Origin: Porticoccaceae bacterium
GTDB taxonomy: Bacteria > Pseudomonadota > Gammaproteobacteria > Pseudomonadales > Porticoccaceae
Assembly: GCA_018654575.1 (NCBI GenBank)
Contig: JABILI010000014.1
Location: 62,001-126,000, forward strand
DNA: 64,000 nucleotides
Reading direction: 5' to 3'
Positions 1 through 10,449 of this stretch are shown piece after piece (position 1 is the first letter of the stretch; each line of letters starts with the position of its first letter). A program made the position numbers and the translations under genes. The notes under the pieces are model-generated. The model did no database searches. It worked only from the letters and a program-made list of their open reading frames with translations, and was not told where the DNA came from.

Positions 1-1
1 A

Positions 2-508
2 GATGTCAACTCAGCAAGGGCTGACTTTAACGTTATTGACAGCCATACTCCGTTTACTATCGGTGGTCTCCGGGTAACGCCTGTTCCTGTGCCTCATGAC
101 GCTATAGAACCCGTTCAGTACGTTTTTGATGCCAATGGCCTAAAGCTTGGGATATTAACTGATATTGGCCATACGACCCCATTTGTTGAGTCGCAGTACT
201 CTTTCTGCCATGGGCTTCTACTTGAAGCGAACTATGATCAGGATATGCTAAATAACGGACCCTATCCAAGCTTCTTAAAACAGAGAGTAGGGGGTAAGTT
301 TGGGCATTTAAGTAACGATCAACTGGGCGGCTTTTTAGGTAACATAGACCAGACTAATCTTCAGGTGATTTTAATAGGTCATGTCAGCGAAAAAAACAAC
401 CATATAGAGAAAGTTAAGGTTGCGATTGACGATTTTGTATCGGCAAGAGGCTCTCTTGCGTTTGCCAGCCAAGAAGCCGGAAGTGTCTGGATAGAGCTAA
501 GAGACTAG
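2..508 (+). CDS. MBL-fold metallo-hydrolase (5' partial, runs off window start)
   Basis: Frame is open from position 2 (DVNSARADFNVIDSHTPFTIGGLRVTPVPVPHDAIEP...); GILTDIGHTT / LLLEANYD / LIGHVSEKNN motifs typical of YycJ-like MBL hydrolases. Confidence 0.75.
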   Translation, partial: DVNSARADFNVIDSHTPFTIGGLRVTPVPVPHDAIEPVQYVFDANGLKLGILTDIGHTTPFVESQYSFCHGLLLEANYDQDMLNNGPYPSFLKQRVGGKFGHLSNDQLGGFLGNIDQTNLQVILIGHVSEKNNHIEKVKVAIDDFVSARGSLAFASQEAGSVWIELRD

Positions 509-595
509 GCTACACGTCAGCCGGTAATGTGACAGAATCGGCATAGTTCATTGTTTTTGGAAGAGCAAGTTTTATTTTATATTTCCAGTATTTTT

Positions 596-810
596 TTATC
601 CATAATTGGGTTTTTTCCACAGATAGGCCGATAATCTAAAGTATATATGAACTATAGCCTGTAAGTCATTGATATTACACCTGAGCATATTTAACACATT
701 GATTTATATCGCTTTTTTGGTCTGGTTAAAAAATGATCAATCTAAGAAAAGGCGTGATTAATTGGGCGTTAAACCACCTCGATCACTGTTAATCCACAAA
801 GTTATCCACA
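596..810 (+). promoter_or_regulatory. Cluster of DnaA-box-like 9-mers in an AT-rich intergenic region
   Basis: TTATCCACA (802-810) perfect; TAATCCACA (790-798), TTTTCCACA (613-621) and TTATCCATA (596-604) each one mismatch. Confidence 0.4.
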
Positions 811-870
811 GATATTGTGAGTAACTTTTACTGGAAAATAGTAGGAGTTACTCCGATATTGAGCCCAATT

Positions 871-1302
871 CTACGACCTGCACTCTCTCGAGTGCGTTAG
901 CCCCTTACCAATATAGCCCTCTAGCGCCGCAAGTTGCTCGCACGGAATATTATCGTTGTTATCTAAGTCAGCAACAGACAATACGCCTAACGAAAGTAGT
1001 GCCCCGATATCAGAAAGTTTATTGCCGTTGAGTTTGACCCTCATTAGTCCCTGGAACTGCTCCAAACCGTCAAGAGTTTTAATGCCAGCAAAGCTGCAAT
1101 CGAGGATTTCAAGATCACCAATATTAGTATGATTTTGAATCTTTAGTGTTTCGGTTAAACATAGAGATAGGTTTGGATCTATGACAGTAACTTCTACAGA
1201 CACCGGCTTTCTTACAAGTATCGGTCGATCGTTCAACGTATACTCGTAATCAGCGCATGATGACAGCAGGCTCAAACAAAAGGCTGTAAAAATAAGTTTC
1301 AT
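871..1302 (-). CDS. Leucine-rich-repeat-like lipoprotein
   Basis: Signal peptide with lipobox (LSLLSSC); LEILDCSFAGIKTLDGLEQFQGLMRVKLNGNKLSDI LRR-like segment. Confidence 0.6.
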   Translation of the reverse strand: MKLIFTAFCLSLLSSCADYEYTLNDRPILVRKPVSVEVTVIDPNLSLCLTETLKIQNHTNIGDLEILDCSFAGIKTLDGLEQFQGLMRVKLNGNKLSDIGALLSLGVLSVADLDNNDNIPCEQLAALEGYIGKGLTHSRECRS

Positions 1303-1352
1303 ATTGATGGCTCTCAATCCTGGGGCTCTCTATTGTATGGTTAAATAGTACC

Positions 1353-2159
1353 ATGTCGACTATTGTTATTAATTGTAAAAATTCTTTGCTATCTGATCAG
1401 GCTAAACAGTTATCAAAAGAGCTGGGTTACCCCATGCTTAATTCCGCGCTCAATCTAGAAGTAAAGCAAGAAATGTTCGAATACGAGCTGATATTGGATG
1501 AATTGGGGATCTCCTTGTCACCCACTAACGCAAAGCTCCACGGTGCAATCCGTTGTGACTTTGGCAGCGCCGCCAATACTCACCGTCGCAATTATGGTGG
1601 TGGGAGCGGGCAGGCCATTGCAAAGGCTGTAGGAGTTTCAGGACGTTTTCGGCCTAAGGTACTCGACCTGACAGCTGGCTTAGGGGCCGACGGCTTTGTT
1701 TTGGCCTCTCTAGGCTGCTCAATGACACTAATAGAAAGAAACAAAGTAGTGCATAGCTTATTAAGTGACGGGATTGAAAGGGCCCGACTAGCAGCTTCGA
1801 CGGATACTGCTCTAGGGGCAATTATTGCCCGAATTACGCTGTTTGGGCAGGACTCCAAGACGTTTTTACAATCGCTCACCTTAGAACAGCGGCCCGATAT
1901 TATTTATATAGACCCCATGTTCCCGGAGAGAAAGAAATCTGCGAAGGTTAAGAAGGAAATGCAGGCTTTTCATCGCATTGTAGGATCCGATGATGATAGT
2001 GCGGACCTACTCGGCCTTGCCTTAGAGCAAGCAAGGTATAGAGTCGTCGTTAAACGCTCAGTATCGGCTGAACAATTAGGCAATCTAACACCTAGCTACT
2101 CCCTATCAGGCAAGAGTACTCGTTTTGATGTTTTTGCTCTAAACAAGCTACCTGGCTAG
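1353..2159 (+). CDS. rsmJ: 16S rRNA (guanine1516-N2)-methyltransferase RsmJ
   Basis: LDLTAGLGADGFVLASLG and DIIYIDPMFPERKKSAKVKKEMQ motifs. Confidence 0.88.
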   Translation: MSTIVINCKNSLLSDQAKQLSKELGYPMLNSALNLEVKQEMFEYELILDELGISLSPTNAKLHGAIRCDFGSAANTHRRNYGGGSGQAIAKAVGVSGRFRPKVLDLTAGLGADGFVLASLGCSMTLIERNKVVHSLLSDGIERARLAASTDTALGAIIARITLFGQDSKTFLQSLTLEQRPDIIYIDPMFPERKKSAKVKKEMQAFHRIVGSDDDSADLLGLALEQARYRVVVKRSVSAEQLGNLTPSYSLSGKSTRFDVFALNKLPG

Positions 2160-3034
2160 GTTTTTTTTGACATAACCATATAGTTTCCAAGCCCAGCCAG
2201 CATGAAGCCAACGATGGCCATAGTGGTCCACTGATAGCTTTCAAACAATGTCGATAAGATTATTGCCACAAAGGGAATCATCAGAGCGCCATACCCAGCT
2301 TTCTCTGGCCCGATTAAAATCATTAGTTTTAGATAGGCACCAAACGCCAGGATCGTGCCAAAGATTGCCAGATAAACCAATGAGGCTGTATATGAGGCGC
2401 TATATTCGTAGGTGAATTCCGTTCCAGTGAGGAGCGCTATGATAATCAGAGCTATAGCACCATAGAGTGTCCCCCATGCGTTGATAGACCATACAGAGAG
2501 ACCTGTGAGTCCATTACGTGTTGCAGCCATATTGCCTAACGAAGCTATAAATACAGCGGTTAAACCCAGAGCAAAGCCCTTAATCGCGCCATTGTCCGAA
2601 CTAACGTTTGTTAATTCGGGATAAAATAGCAAGCAGATACCTGATAATCCGACAAACGCACCCAACGCGATATTGGCGTTGATTGGCCGCTTTAGAAATA
2701 TCCTGCTGTTAATAATATTGAAAAGCACTATTAGTGAAAATATGACCGCAATAATACCGCTGGCCAAGTAACTCTCAGCCATGTAGATGATCCAATAATT
2801 GAGGCCAAATAAACTCACTCCTTGGGCCATTAAAAAGGTGTGATTCTGAAAGCTCACGCGGAGAGAGATACTTCTGATATGGCAAAGTATAGATAATAGA
2901 ACCGACGATAAAAGCATACGGTAAATGACTGAGATAATGGGGTCTACTGAGCCAAGCTGATAGGTAATTGCCAACCATGTGGACCCCCAGATAAGCACCG
3001 TCGAGATATATAGAAATACAATGTATAGGCTCAT
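2156..3034 (-). CDS. EamA/DMT-family transporter
   Basis: About ten hydrophobic segments, ...WGSTWLAITYQLG N-terminus typical of EamA proteins. Confidence 0.8.
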   Translation of the reverse strand: MSLYIVFLYISTVLIWGSTWLAITYQLGSVDPIISVIYRMLLSSVLLSILCHIRSISLRVSFQNHTFLMAQGVSLFGLNYWIIYMAESYLASGIIAVIFSLIVLFNIINSRIFLKRPINANIALGAFVGLSGICLLFYPELTNVSSDNGAIKGFALGLTAVFIASLGNMAATRNGLTGLSVWSINAWGTLYGAIALIIIALLTGTEFTYEYSASYTASLVYLAIFGTILAFGAYLKLMILIGPEKAGYGALMIPFVAIILSTLFESYQWTTMAIVGFMLAGLGNYMVMSKKT

Positions 3035-3078
3035 GAATAGTCGATTTCTTGGAGTTTGTTCCTTACTGGCACCGACAC

Positions 3079-4215
3079 TTAGGCAAGTAGTTCTTGAAGA
3101 ATGTTCTGGTAGATTTTTGTCAACGTGTTGAGGTCAGCAATAGATACGTTCTCATCGACACGGTGGATACTTTGATTTACTGGGCCTAATTCCACAACCT
3201 GAGTACCTAGTGGCGCTATAAATCGTCCATCAGAGGTCCCTCCCGCAGTGGATAATTGGGCCTCTAGGTGGGTAGTCTTTGCTATGCCGTTTAAGGCGGC
3301 CTGAACTAAGTCGCCTTTTTCGGTTAAAAAAGGCTGACCGCTCAAGCTCCACACCGCTTCATAGTCTAATTGGTGTTTACTCAGTATTGCTTCAGCTCGA
3401 TCCTTCAGCTCTAATTCGGTAACTTCAGTTGAAAACCTAAAGTTAAACACTACTTTAATCGACCCAGGTATAACGTTGGTAGCGCCTGTTCCCGCGTTAA
3501 TATTTGATATCTGCAGCGATGTTGCTGGGAAGAAATCATTACCTTGGTCCCACACCTGGCTGGCCAATTCATCAAGTGCTGGGAGGCTTAAGTGAATGGG
3601 ATTTGCGGCTAAATGCGGATAAGCCACGTGGCCTTGGGTTCCTTTAATCATCAGATTGCACCCCAGAGAGCCCCGACGGCCATTTTTTATGGTGTCTCCA
3701 CATTGGATGGAGCTAGAGGGTTCGCCGACCAAACACCACTCAGGGGTTATCCCTTGCTCTTGCAGCCAGTCGACGACCTTTACGGTTCCATTGACTGCGA
3801 GACCTTCCTCATCACTAGTTATAAGAAATGCTAGCCGCCCCTGATGATTCGGGAATTCGTTCACAAAAGTCTCCGCCGCAACTACCATGGCAGCAAGTGA
3901 GCCCTTCATGTCTGCTGAACCTCGACCATACAGCTGACCCTCGACTATAGTGGGCATAAACGGAGGATGGGACCAACTCTCAATAGGACCAGTAGGCACT
4001 ACGTCAGTGTGACCTGCAAAACAAAAAATAGGCCCTGAGTTTCCGTGGATCGCCCAAAAATTATCAACATCACCAAATCGAAGATTCTCAACCGTAAAGC
4101 CACAAGCTTTCAATCGCTTGATCATCATAGCTTGACAACCGGCATCTTCTGGCGTGACGGAAGGTAGTGCAACGAGCTGCATAGCCAGTTCAACAGTAGG
4201 GGAATGATTCGCCAT
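3079..4215 (-). CDS. dapE: Succinyl-diaminopimelate desuccinylase
   Basis: M20 peptidase motifs [41 protein letters not shown]. Confidence 0.93.
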   Translation of the reverse strand: MANHSPTVELAMQLVALPSVTPEDAGCQAMMIKRLKACGFTVENLRFGDVDNFWAIHGNSGPIFCFAGHTDVVPTGPIESWSHPPFMPTIVEGQLYGRGSADMKGSLAAMVVAAETFVNEFPNHQGRLAFLITSDEEGLAVNGTVKVVDWLQEQGITPEWCLVGEPSSSIQCGDTIKNGRRGSLGCNLMIKGTQGHVAYPHLAANPIHLSLPALDELASQVWDQGNDFFPATSLQISNINAGTGATNVIPGSIKVVFNFRFSTEVTELELKDRAEAILSKHQLDYEAVWSLSGQPFLTEKGDLVQAALNGIAKTTHLEAQLSTAGGTSDGRFIAPLGTQVVELGPVNQSIHRVDENVSIADLNTLTKIYQNILQELLA

Positions 4216-4328
4216 TTGGGGTGCCTTGAAGTTTGGTTCTCCATTGTAGTGTGCAAAAGCCTAGCAAGCTATATAACCCTTCTTGGGTTTTTGCTTTAAT
4301 ACAGTTTATTCGATAAAAAGCCTTCAAA

Positions 4329-5108
4329 ATGTCAGATTACAAACATGGTGATAGAAATTTTGATGATCTTGCGGAGAAGTTTGCGCGGAAAGTATACGGC
4401 GGGCTTAAAGGTGAGATTAGGTTAGCGGTAATTTGGCGAGACCTCGTCGCTACTATGCCTCAGATCTTAAGCGGCAAACCCCTGCGAATAATAGATATAG
4501 GCGGTGGTCTGGGACAATTGAGCGCCAAACTAGCAGCCCTAGGCCATGAGGTCGTGTACAACGATCTATCTGAGAACATGCTTGTCTATGCTCAAAAGCT
4601 GGCTGAACAAGAATCGGTTAGCGACGGTATTATTTGGTACCAATGTCCCTATCAAGATCTATTGGAAAAAGGGCTTGGCACTTTTGACTTAGTTATCTGC
4701 CATGCTTTGATTGAATGGCTGGCACAACCTGAAGAACTACTTAGCTCGCTACAAGCCTTTATGGGCAGCAATGGTCGTATGTCCGTCACGTTTTACAACC
4801 AAAATGGATTGGTATATCGCAATCTAATGCGCGGAAACTTCAAAGTGCTAACTAACCAGTTTAGTGCTGATCCGGGCAGCCTAACGCCACATACACCTTT
4901 TAAACCCGAGTTAATCGACGAGTGGGTAGGGCAGTTATCGATGAACGTGGAGCATTCGTCAGGAATCAGAGTATTCCATGACTATGTTACTAACCCCAGA
5001 GGGGGGCATTTTGATGATTCAGCTGTTATTGATATGGAGCTCAAACATTCAATCTTAGAGCCATACAAATGGTTAGGAAGATACATTCACTACATTCTGC
5101 AATCTTAA
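4329..5108 (+). CDS. cmoM: tRNA 5-carboxymethoxyuridine methyltransferase (CmoM/SmtA-like)
   Basis: DRNFDDLAEKFARKVYGGLKGEIRLAVIWRDL N-terminus and SAM motif IDIGGGLGQLSAKLA. Confidence 0.85.
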   Translation: MSDYKHGDRNFDDLAEKFARKVYGGLKGEIRLAVIWRDLVATMPQILSGKPLRIIDIGGGLGQLSAKLAALGHEVVYNDLSENMLVYAQKLAEQESVSDGIIWYQCPYQDLLEKGLGTFDLVICHALIEWLAQPEELLSSLQAFMGSNGRMSVTFYNQNGLVYRNLMRGNFKVLTNQFSADPGSLTPHTPFKPELIDEWVGQLSMNVEHSSGIRVFHDYVTNPRGGHFDDSAVIDMELKHSILEPYKWLGRYIHYILQS

Positions 5109-5111
5109 CGA

Positions 5112-5804
5112 CTAGCTTAGTTTATCTTTCGCTGCATTAATCTTTGCCGCCAGATAATCACTACCTCCACGATCGGGATGCAGCCTTTGAATCAAGCGCT
5201 TGTGCGCCTTGGCCACATCGTCTTTTGAAGCATTAACCTCTAGGCCAAGGATCTTATAGGACTCCTCAGTCGACAAATCTGAATAACCACCTGGCTGATA
5301 CTCGCCAGATGATTCCTGTGAACTATCGCCATTTCGCATCCGGTACGCATGCAGCAAAACAAAGGACTCCCGATCATTGGCCCTTAAACTAGCTGACAAT
5401 ACATTCATTTCATCTGTTGTTAGTTCTGACAGAATTTTGCCTGTATATTCGCCGGCCAGCACTTCACCGCTCATCTGTTTTGTTGAAAAATTAACCGTAA
5501 CCAGTAGTGACTTGGTCCTAAATTGAGATGGACTGCTTTTAAAGCGACTGAGAATACGCAAGAAAGGAAGTGCTCTTAGACCCATGGCTAGAATGCCTTT
5601 GGTTAAAGGTATAAGCGCAGCGATACCAGCACCTAACCAGTGCATACGACCGGAGGCAACTAATATTATTGAAAGGGTTAAAACACCCCAAAATGTAGAA
5701 CGCCACAAGAATGGACGACGTTCTTCGGCAGACAGACCTTTGACCACAGACCACCAATACCAGAGGCCTCCAATAAGAGCGAGAAGTAAAATTAATCGAG
5801 GCAT
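5112..5804 (-). CDS. Membrane-anchored DnaJ-domain protein
   Basis: N-terminal TM segments; C-terminal J-domain with HPD (YKILGLEVNASKDDVAKAHKRLIQRLHPDRGGSDYLAAKINAAKD). Confidence 0.8.
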   Translation of the reverse strand: MPRLILLLALIGGLWYWWSVVKGLSAEERRPFLWRSTFWGVLTLSIILVASGRMHWLGAGIAALIPLTKGILAMGLRALPFLRILSRFKSSPSQFRTKSLLVTVNFSTKQMSGEVLAGEYTGKILSELTTDEMNVLSASLRANDRESFVLLHAYRMRNGDSSQESSGEYQPGGYSDLSTEESYKILGLEVNASKDDVAKAHKRLIQRLHPDRGGSDYLAAKINAAKDKLS

Positions 5805-5900
5805 AGTGAGTCAAACATCCTGTTTTAAAGGCGAACGCTAAAAATAATATGCTAGATCAAATGACCAGCCCCAGCAACCCTAAAAATGAGACTCGCCGAG

Positions 5901-6968
5901 CTATCTAGTTTTGAGCACATCTCTTAACTTTTCTGCCATAGCTAAAAGGCTGGCTTCAGTCGTCTCCCAATCGATACAGGCATCAGTTACTGATACTCCA
6001 TAAGCCATATCAGTAGGGTTACTCGATAGTTTTTGACTTCCTGCGTTTAGATGGCTCTCGATCATAGCACCGACAATGGATGTATTTCCTTCAACGATTT
6101 GATTGGCAACATTGTCCAGCACAAGGGGTTGCAAGTCATGATCCTTGTTAGAGTTTGCATGGCTACAATCCACCATGATATTGGGGGTTATACCTGCTGC
6201 ATTTAACTCTTGCTCACAGATCGACACGCTCACTGAATCATAGTTTGGCTTACCATTTCCACCCCGTAAAACAATGTGCGCATAGGGATTACCTTTAGTG
6301 GTGATTACCGAGACTTTTCCATCTGAGTTAATGCCGAGAAACCGATGAGCGCTCGCTACTGATTGCAGGGCATTAATAGCGACAGTAAGACTACCGTCAG
6401 TGCCATTCTTAAAGCCAACAGACGAGGAAAGACCAGAAGCCATCTCACGATGCGTCTGTGACTCAGTAGTTCGGGCGCCAATCGCAGACCATGCGATAAG
6501 GTCTTGCATGTACTGTGGCGAAATTGGGTCAAGTGCTTCAGTCGCTGTAGGTAGTCCGATTTCTAACACATCGTGCAGCAACTGACGACCAATGTGCAGC
6601 CCATCGGTAATCTTGAACGAGTCGTTCATGAAAGGATCATTAATCAAACCCTTCCACCCCGTCGTGGTGCGTGGCTTCTCAAAATAAACACGCATAACAA
6701 TGAGTAGGGTATCGCTTACCTTGTCGGCAAGTTCTTTTAGTTTATGGGCATAATCATGCGCAGCTTTAATGTCATGAATTGAGCAGGGCCCAACAACCAC
6801 AACGATGCGATGATCTTTACGCGTCAGTATGTTCTCTATCGCTTTACGGCCATTCGAAATTGTTTCACGCGCTTTATCAGAAATAGGAATTTCACGCTTC
6901 AATTCAGACGGCGTGATCAGGATTTCGGGTAACTCAATATTAATGTTTTCTACAGCTCTCGGATCCAT
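5901..6968 (-). CDS. 3-deoxy-7-phosphoheptulonate synthase (class I)
   Basis: VVVVGPCSIHD, MRVYFEKPRTTTGWKGLINDP, MVDCSHANSNKDHDLQ; isozyme (aroF/G/H) not assigned. Confidence 0.93.
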   Translation of the reverse strand: MDPRAVENINIELPEILITPSELKREIPISDKARETISNGRKAIENILTRKDHRIVVVVGPCSIHDIKAAHDYAHKLKELADKVSDTLLIVMRVYFEKPRTTTGWKGLINDPFMNDSFKITDGLHIGRQLLHDVLEIGLPTATEALDPISPQYMQDLIAWSAIGARTTESQTHREMASGLSSSVGFKNGTDGSLTVAINALQSVASAHRFLGINSDGKVSVITTKGNPYAHIVLRGGNGKPNYDSVSVSICEQELNAAGITPNIMVDCSHANSNKDHDLQPLVLDNVANQIVEGNTSIVGAMIESHLNAGSQKLSSNPTDMAYGVSVTDACIDWETTEASLLAMAEKLRDVLKTR

Positions 6969-7038
6969 TTTGGATTTCCTAGTGACAATGATTCAATAAA
7001 GGGGCGTTATTGTACTGAAAAATAAGCAGTTTTGAAGA

Positions 7039-10000
7039 TTAATCCACATATACTTCACTAAACAACCCTATCTTTGGAAAATAAAGAGCACTACTTACCG
7101 GTTCAGGTGCCAAATCCCGATATAGTCTTACATAATGAGATAGCTGCTTTTTATAGGCGTTGATCTGGCGCTCTTCAAACATTTCCACTGTTTCATGATC
7201 ATTTGGAGCCGTGAATTTATAATCCACTATCCACCGCGTACCATCGCTTATAAAGGTACGGTCGATGACTGAAGTGCCAGCTTCATGGCTATCTGCCCGA
7301 TAATACCCCAGAGCAACCTCACACTGGGCATCCTCATGAGCTTCTAACATCCATTGACCTTTCGGGTCTTTGAGCATGGTTTGCAATGCCGCGACAAGCT
7401 CACTTAATTCGGACTTATCGACAATGATTCCAAGTTCCTTGAGTTGCGCTGACCAACTTAGAGGTAAACGAGCAAGTCGGCTCTCTGGCCATGCCTTTAT
7501 GCCCTCATTAGCAAGTTGCTTTAAGGTGCGGTGCATCACTGTGCCAAGATGCCGGGCTCGCCGGTTAAGATTTGGGTCTAAGGTCTTTGTTTCCGCTGGC
7601 GTGGTTTCATTGCGACCGGTTTCGATAGCTACGGTGGAAGCAGTCGGTATTTCGTAGCTTTCTGGTAGCCGTCGAATGTGCTGCAGTATGGGGCTGATTG
7701 CTCTCTGTCCTGAGAGACCCTCCTCCACATTAGTGTCTATCACCTGATATCTGCCGGCATCGACACCCTGCTTAATGAAAGACCAAACCGGAGCCAAAAG
7801 CGTATTTTTTGAAGGTGTTTCCCACGTGCCATTCTTTGCAGCCTTGACCTCGCTGAACAAATAAAGGTGTTTAATAGCGCGGGTAGATGCGACGTATAGA
7901 ACTCTGGTATTTTCTAACCGTGACTTAACGCCGGCTTCATGCTTAAGATAACTATACACTGGGTCGTCTTCCTCGTCGTAGGCCCCAAGAGGCGCCATAA
8001 CGAGTGTTGATTGACTATCGGAGTCGATATGTTCTTGCCAGCGTAAAAGCGGCTTCTTATCCGATGCTGAACGTCGAGTGAGGCCTGGCAAAAAAACATG
8101 ATCAAACTCTAGCCCTTTAGACTTGTGAATAGTCATTACCTGGATGATATTTTTTGACTGTTCGACTTGTATGTTCACCGGTGATGGTTCGGCATAGAGT
8201 TTATCTACCGCCAACTCAAAATTAGCCCAATCATTGATTATCCCCGCCATCTGCCATGTCTCTACTAAATCGAGATAACGGCGAACATCACTTAGATCAG
8301 CACCTCCGGAAAGTGAGGCAGGCCCCCCCAGCTGCTGCCAAGTGTGTTCTAGCGCGTTGCGAAAATTATTACGACCCCGGTTTTCCCATGCGTTTAACAA
8401 GACTGGCACAATTCGTTGGAGGCTAGTCTGACCATAGCTTGAGAACTCATAAAAGCTATTGGAAGACAGTATTGTGCCAAGTTGCTCAATGATCGGGTCA
8501 CCACGATAAGCATTCCGCTGTGTACTATTGGTCAACAGAAGCAAATCGCTCATCCCCAATCCACAAAACGGGGCCCTTAGAAGTGATAACCAGCCGATGC
8601 GATCTGCGGGAGACAGCAAGGCACGAGTCATGGACATTAGGTCAACCACCGGCATTCGGCTTGCCAAAGGCATAATGTCATGAGCCTGCCAGTTGAGGCC
8701 CATTCGTCGTAAAGCTGGGATAATGGCTCTGAGATGACTTCTGCCTCGAACTAAAATGGCTATGGACTGATCTGAGTACTTATTGTTTATTTCCTTGCAT
8801 TTAAGGGCGATCTCCTCTGCTTCAGACATTTCATAACCTGACCCCAGGAAACCTTGAAAACTTACGGCAGGATCTGTTTCAGCGCCTTTGTGGGCGATCG
8901 ATGGTGAGTAAGGAATAGCCCCGCGGCTAATATCAGGCCGCGTTGGGAACGCATCTTGAAAGACCGTATTCACCCAGTCTACGATGCCCTCATTGGAGCG
9001 AAAATTAGTCGTTAGAGCAAGAGGAATACAGCTTACTGGCCCTATCGGATGCCGTTGACTATTGATGAAAAGACCGACGTTGGCGTTCCTAAAGCTATAC
9101 AGAGACTGCATGGCATCTCCAACCAAGAACAAACTACGACCATCGCCAGGCTCCCAGCCGCTTATAAGCGCCTTTAGCAGCTTGATTTGAGTCTGTGATG
9201 TATCTTGAAACTCGTCAACTAGGATATGCCGCAGTTGGTAGTCCATTCTCAGTGTTATGTCCGAGATTCCCGCATCCTCTGGGCATGGCTCCAAGGCCTG
9301 AAGCGCTGAAAGGGTAATCGAAGAATAATCACACAGATCGTGTAGCCTAAACTGCTCATTGAGTTCCGCGGCTAGCTTGGGCAGTAAAAAACCAAGAGCA
9401 TCTAACAGGGCCTGCTGTGATTCGCTAATTTCAGCGTCAGGCAAATGCAACACATTAGCTATTAAATCAACAATAGCTCCTTGCTCAGAGCACCACTCAA
9501 GCAACTCCTTCATCCGTGCTTTAGCAGCCTTTTCTTCGGTAGGAAAACCATCATTCTTTGTCACTGACTTTCGCAATTCCCCTTTTTGCGTGACCAACAT
9601 ACGAAGAACGGTTTTCCACTGGCCGATACCCGCCAGATCATCATCAGGAAAATCAGCAATGCCCGCAAGCTCTTGTAAAGCTGGATTCTTCTCTGGGGGT
9701 AGATGAGTAGCGGCAAAATCAACAAGCTCAATCAACTGACCAGCGATCGGCATCAGGACATCGCTTAATTCAAAGAGAGTCTCCGCCACTATGCCTTCAA
9801 TGACCTGTTTGAAATAGGCCTGATTACCCGCTGCGTCATAGATCAGCGGTAGCCATTGCTCTCTCTTATTAAGGATATCGGCGAGTAATGTTTCACACCG
9901 TGATAGATCGTTGCCGGTATGCCTAAGGAGCACCTCTAGGTACTGTGCCGTAGTGTCATCTCCCTCCAATTTTCCCAATAATGATCGGGCGGCTGCAGAA

Positions 10001-10449
10001 TAGTGAACCTGTGGTTGCTCGCCGGGATCTGATAGATCGCCCAATTCGGTCTCTAAAGCGAACTGGCTGGCGATATAGCGACAAAATCCGTCAATAGTCT
10101 GAATTCGTAAGCGGCCAGGTAAATCCAATAGATTCCAGTCACGCTGCTGGTCTCTGGCGAGCGCTAGACGGGCTAAATCCCATGTCTCGGCTTGATACTC
10201 ATCATCAGGCCGCGGGTGGTAAGCAGCAAGTTGAAGGGCACTATGAACTCGACTAGCCATTTCCGCAGCAGCTTTGCGCGTAAAGGTAATACTCAGTATC
10301 TCTTCAGGGTTGTCGACAGTGCACAATAACCGCAGAACCCTCTGGGTAATAAGCCCGGTCTTCCCAGACCCAGCGGGGGCAGAGACAATAAAACTTCTCT
10401 CAGTATCGAGCGCTTGGCTGCGCAGGGCTTGGTCAGCAACTATGCTCAT
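7039..10449 (-). CDS. UvrD-family helicase/PD-(D/E)XK nuclease, AddA-like
   Basis: Walker A SAPAGSGKTGLIT, VDEFQDTSQTQ, VMTIHKSKGLEFDHVFLPG; C-terminal nuclease motif VIDRTFISDGTRWIVDYK. Confidence 0.88.
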   Translation of the reverse strand: MSIVADQALRSQALDTERSFIVSAPAGSGKTGLITQRVLRLLCTVDNPEEILSITFTRKAAAEMASRVHSALQLAAYHPRPDDEYQAETWDLARLALARDQQRDWNLLDLPGRLRIQTIDGFCRYIASQFALETELGDLSDPGEQPQVHYSAAARSLLGKLEGDDTTAQYLEVLLRHTGNDLSRCETLLADILNKREQWLPLIYDAAGNQAYFKQVIEGIVAETLFELSDVLMPIAGQLIELVDFAATHLPPEKNPALQELAGIADFPDDDLAGIGQWKTVLRMLVTQKGELRKSVTKNDGFPTEEKAAKARMKELLEWCSEQGAIVDLIANVLHLPDAEISESQQALLDALGFLLPKLAAELNEQFRLHDLCDYSSITLSALQALEPCPEDAGISDITLRMDYQLRHILVDEFQDTSQTQIKLLKALISGWEPGDGRSLFLVGDAMQSLYSFRNANVGLFINSQRHPIGPVSCIPLALTTNFRSNEGIVDWVNTVFQDAFPTRPDISRGAIPYSPSIAHKGAETDPAVSFQGFLGSGYEMSEAEEIALKCKEINNKYSDQSIAILVRGRSHLRAIIPALRRMGLNWQAHDIMPLASRMPVVDLMSMTRALLSPADRIGWLSLLRAPFCGLGMSDLLLLTNSTQRNAYRGDPIIEQLGTILSSNSFYEFSSYGQTSLQRIVPVLLNAWENRGRNNFRNALEHTWQQLGGPASLSGGADLSDVRRYLDLVETWQMAGIINDWANFELAVDKLYAEPSPVNIQVEQSKNIIQVMTIHKSKGLEFDHVFLPGLTRRSASDKKPLLRWQEHIDSDSQSTLVMAPLGAYDEEDDPVYSYLKHEAGVKSRLENTRVLYVASTRAIKHLYLFSEVKAAKNGTWETPSKNTLLAPVWSFIKQGVDAGRYQVIDTNVEEGLSGQRAISPILQHIRRLPESYEIPTASTVAIETGRNETTPAETKTLDPNLNRRARHLGTVMHRTLKQLANEGIKAWPESRLARLPLSWSAQLKELGIIVDKSELSELVAALQTMLKDPKGQWMLEAHEDAQCEVALGYYRADSHEAGTSVIDRTFISDGTRWIVDYKFTAPNDHETVEMFEERQINAYKKQLSHYVRLYRDLAPEPVSSALYFPKIGLFSEVYVD

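Noticed and set aside
1592-1879. Antisense ORFs within coding genes (e.g. 1592..1879, 9359..9706, 13624..13941, 40671..40886, 45624..45914, 61457..61687)
   Set aside because: Opposite strand to well-supported conserved genes with no domain signal; typical shadow ORFs.
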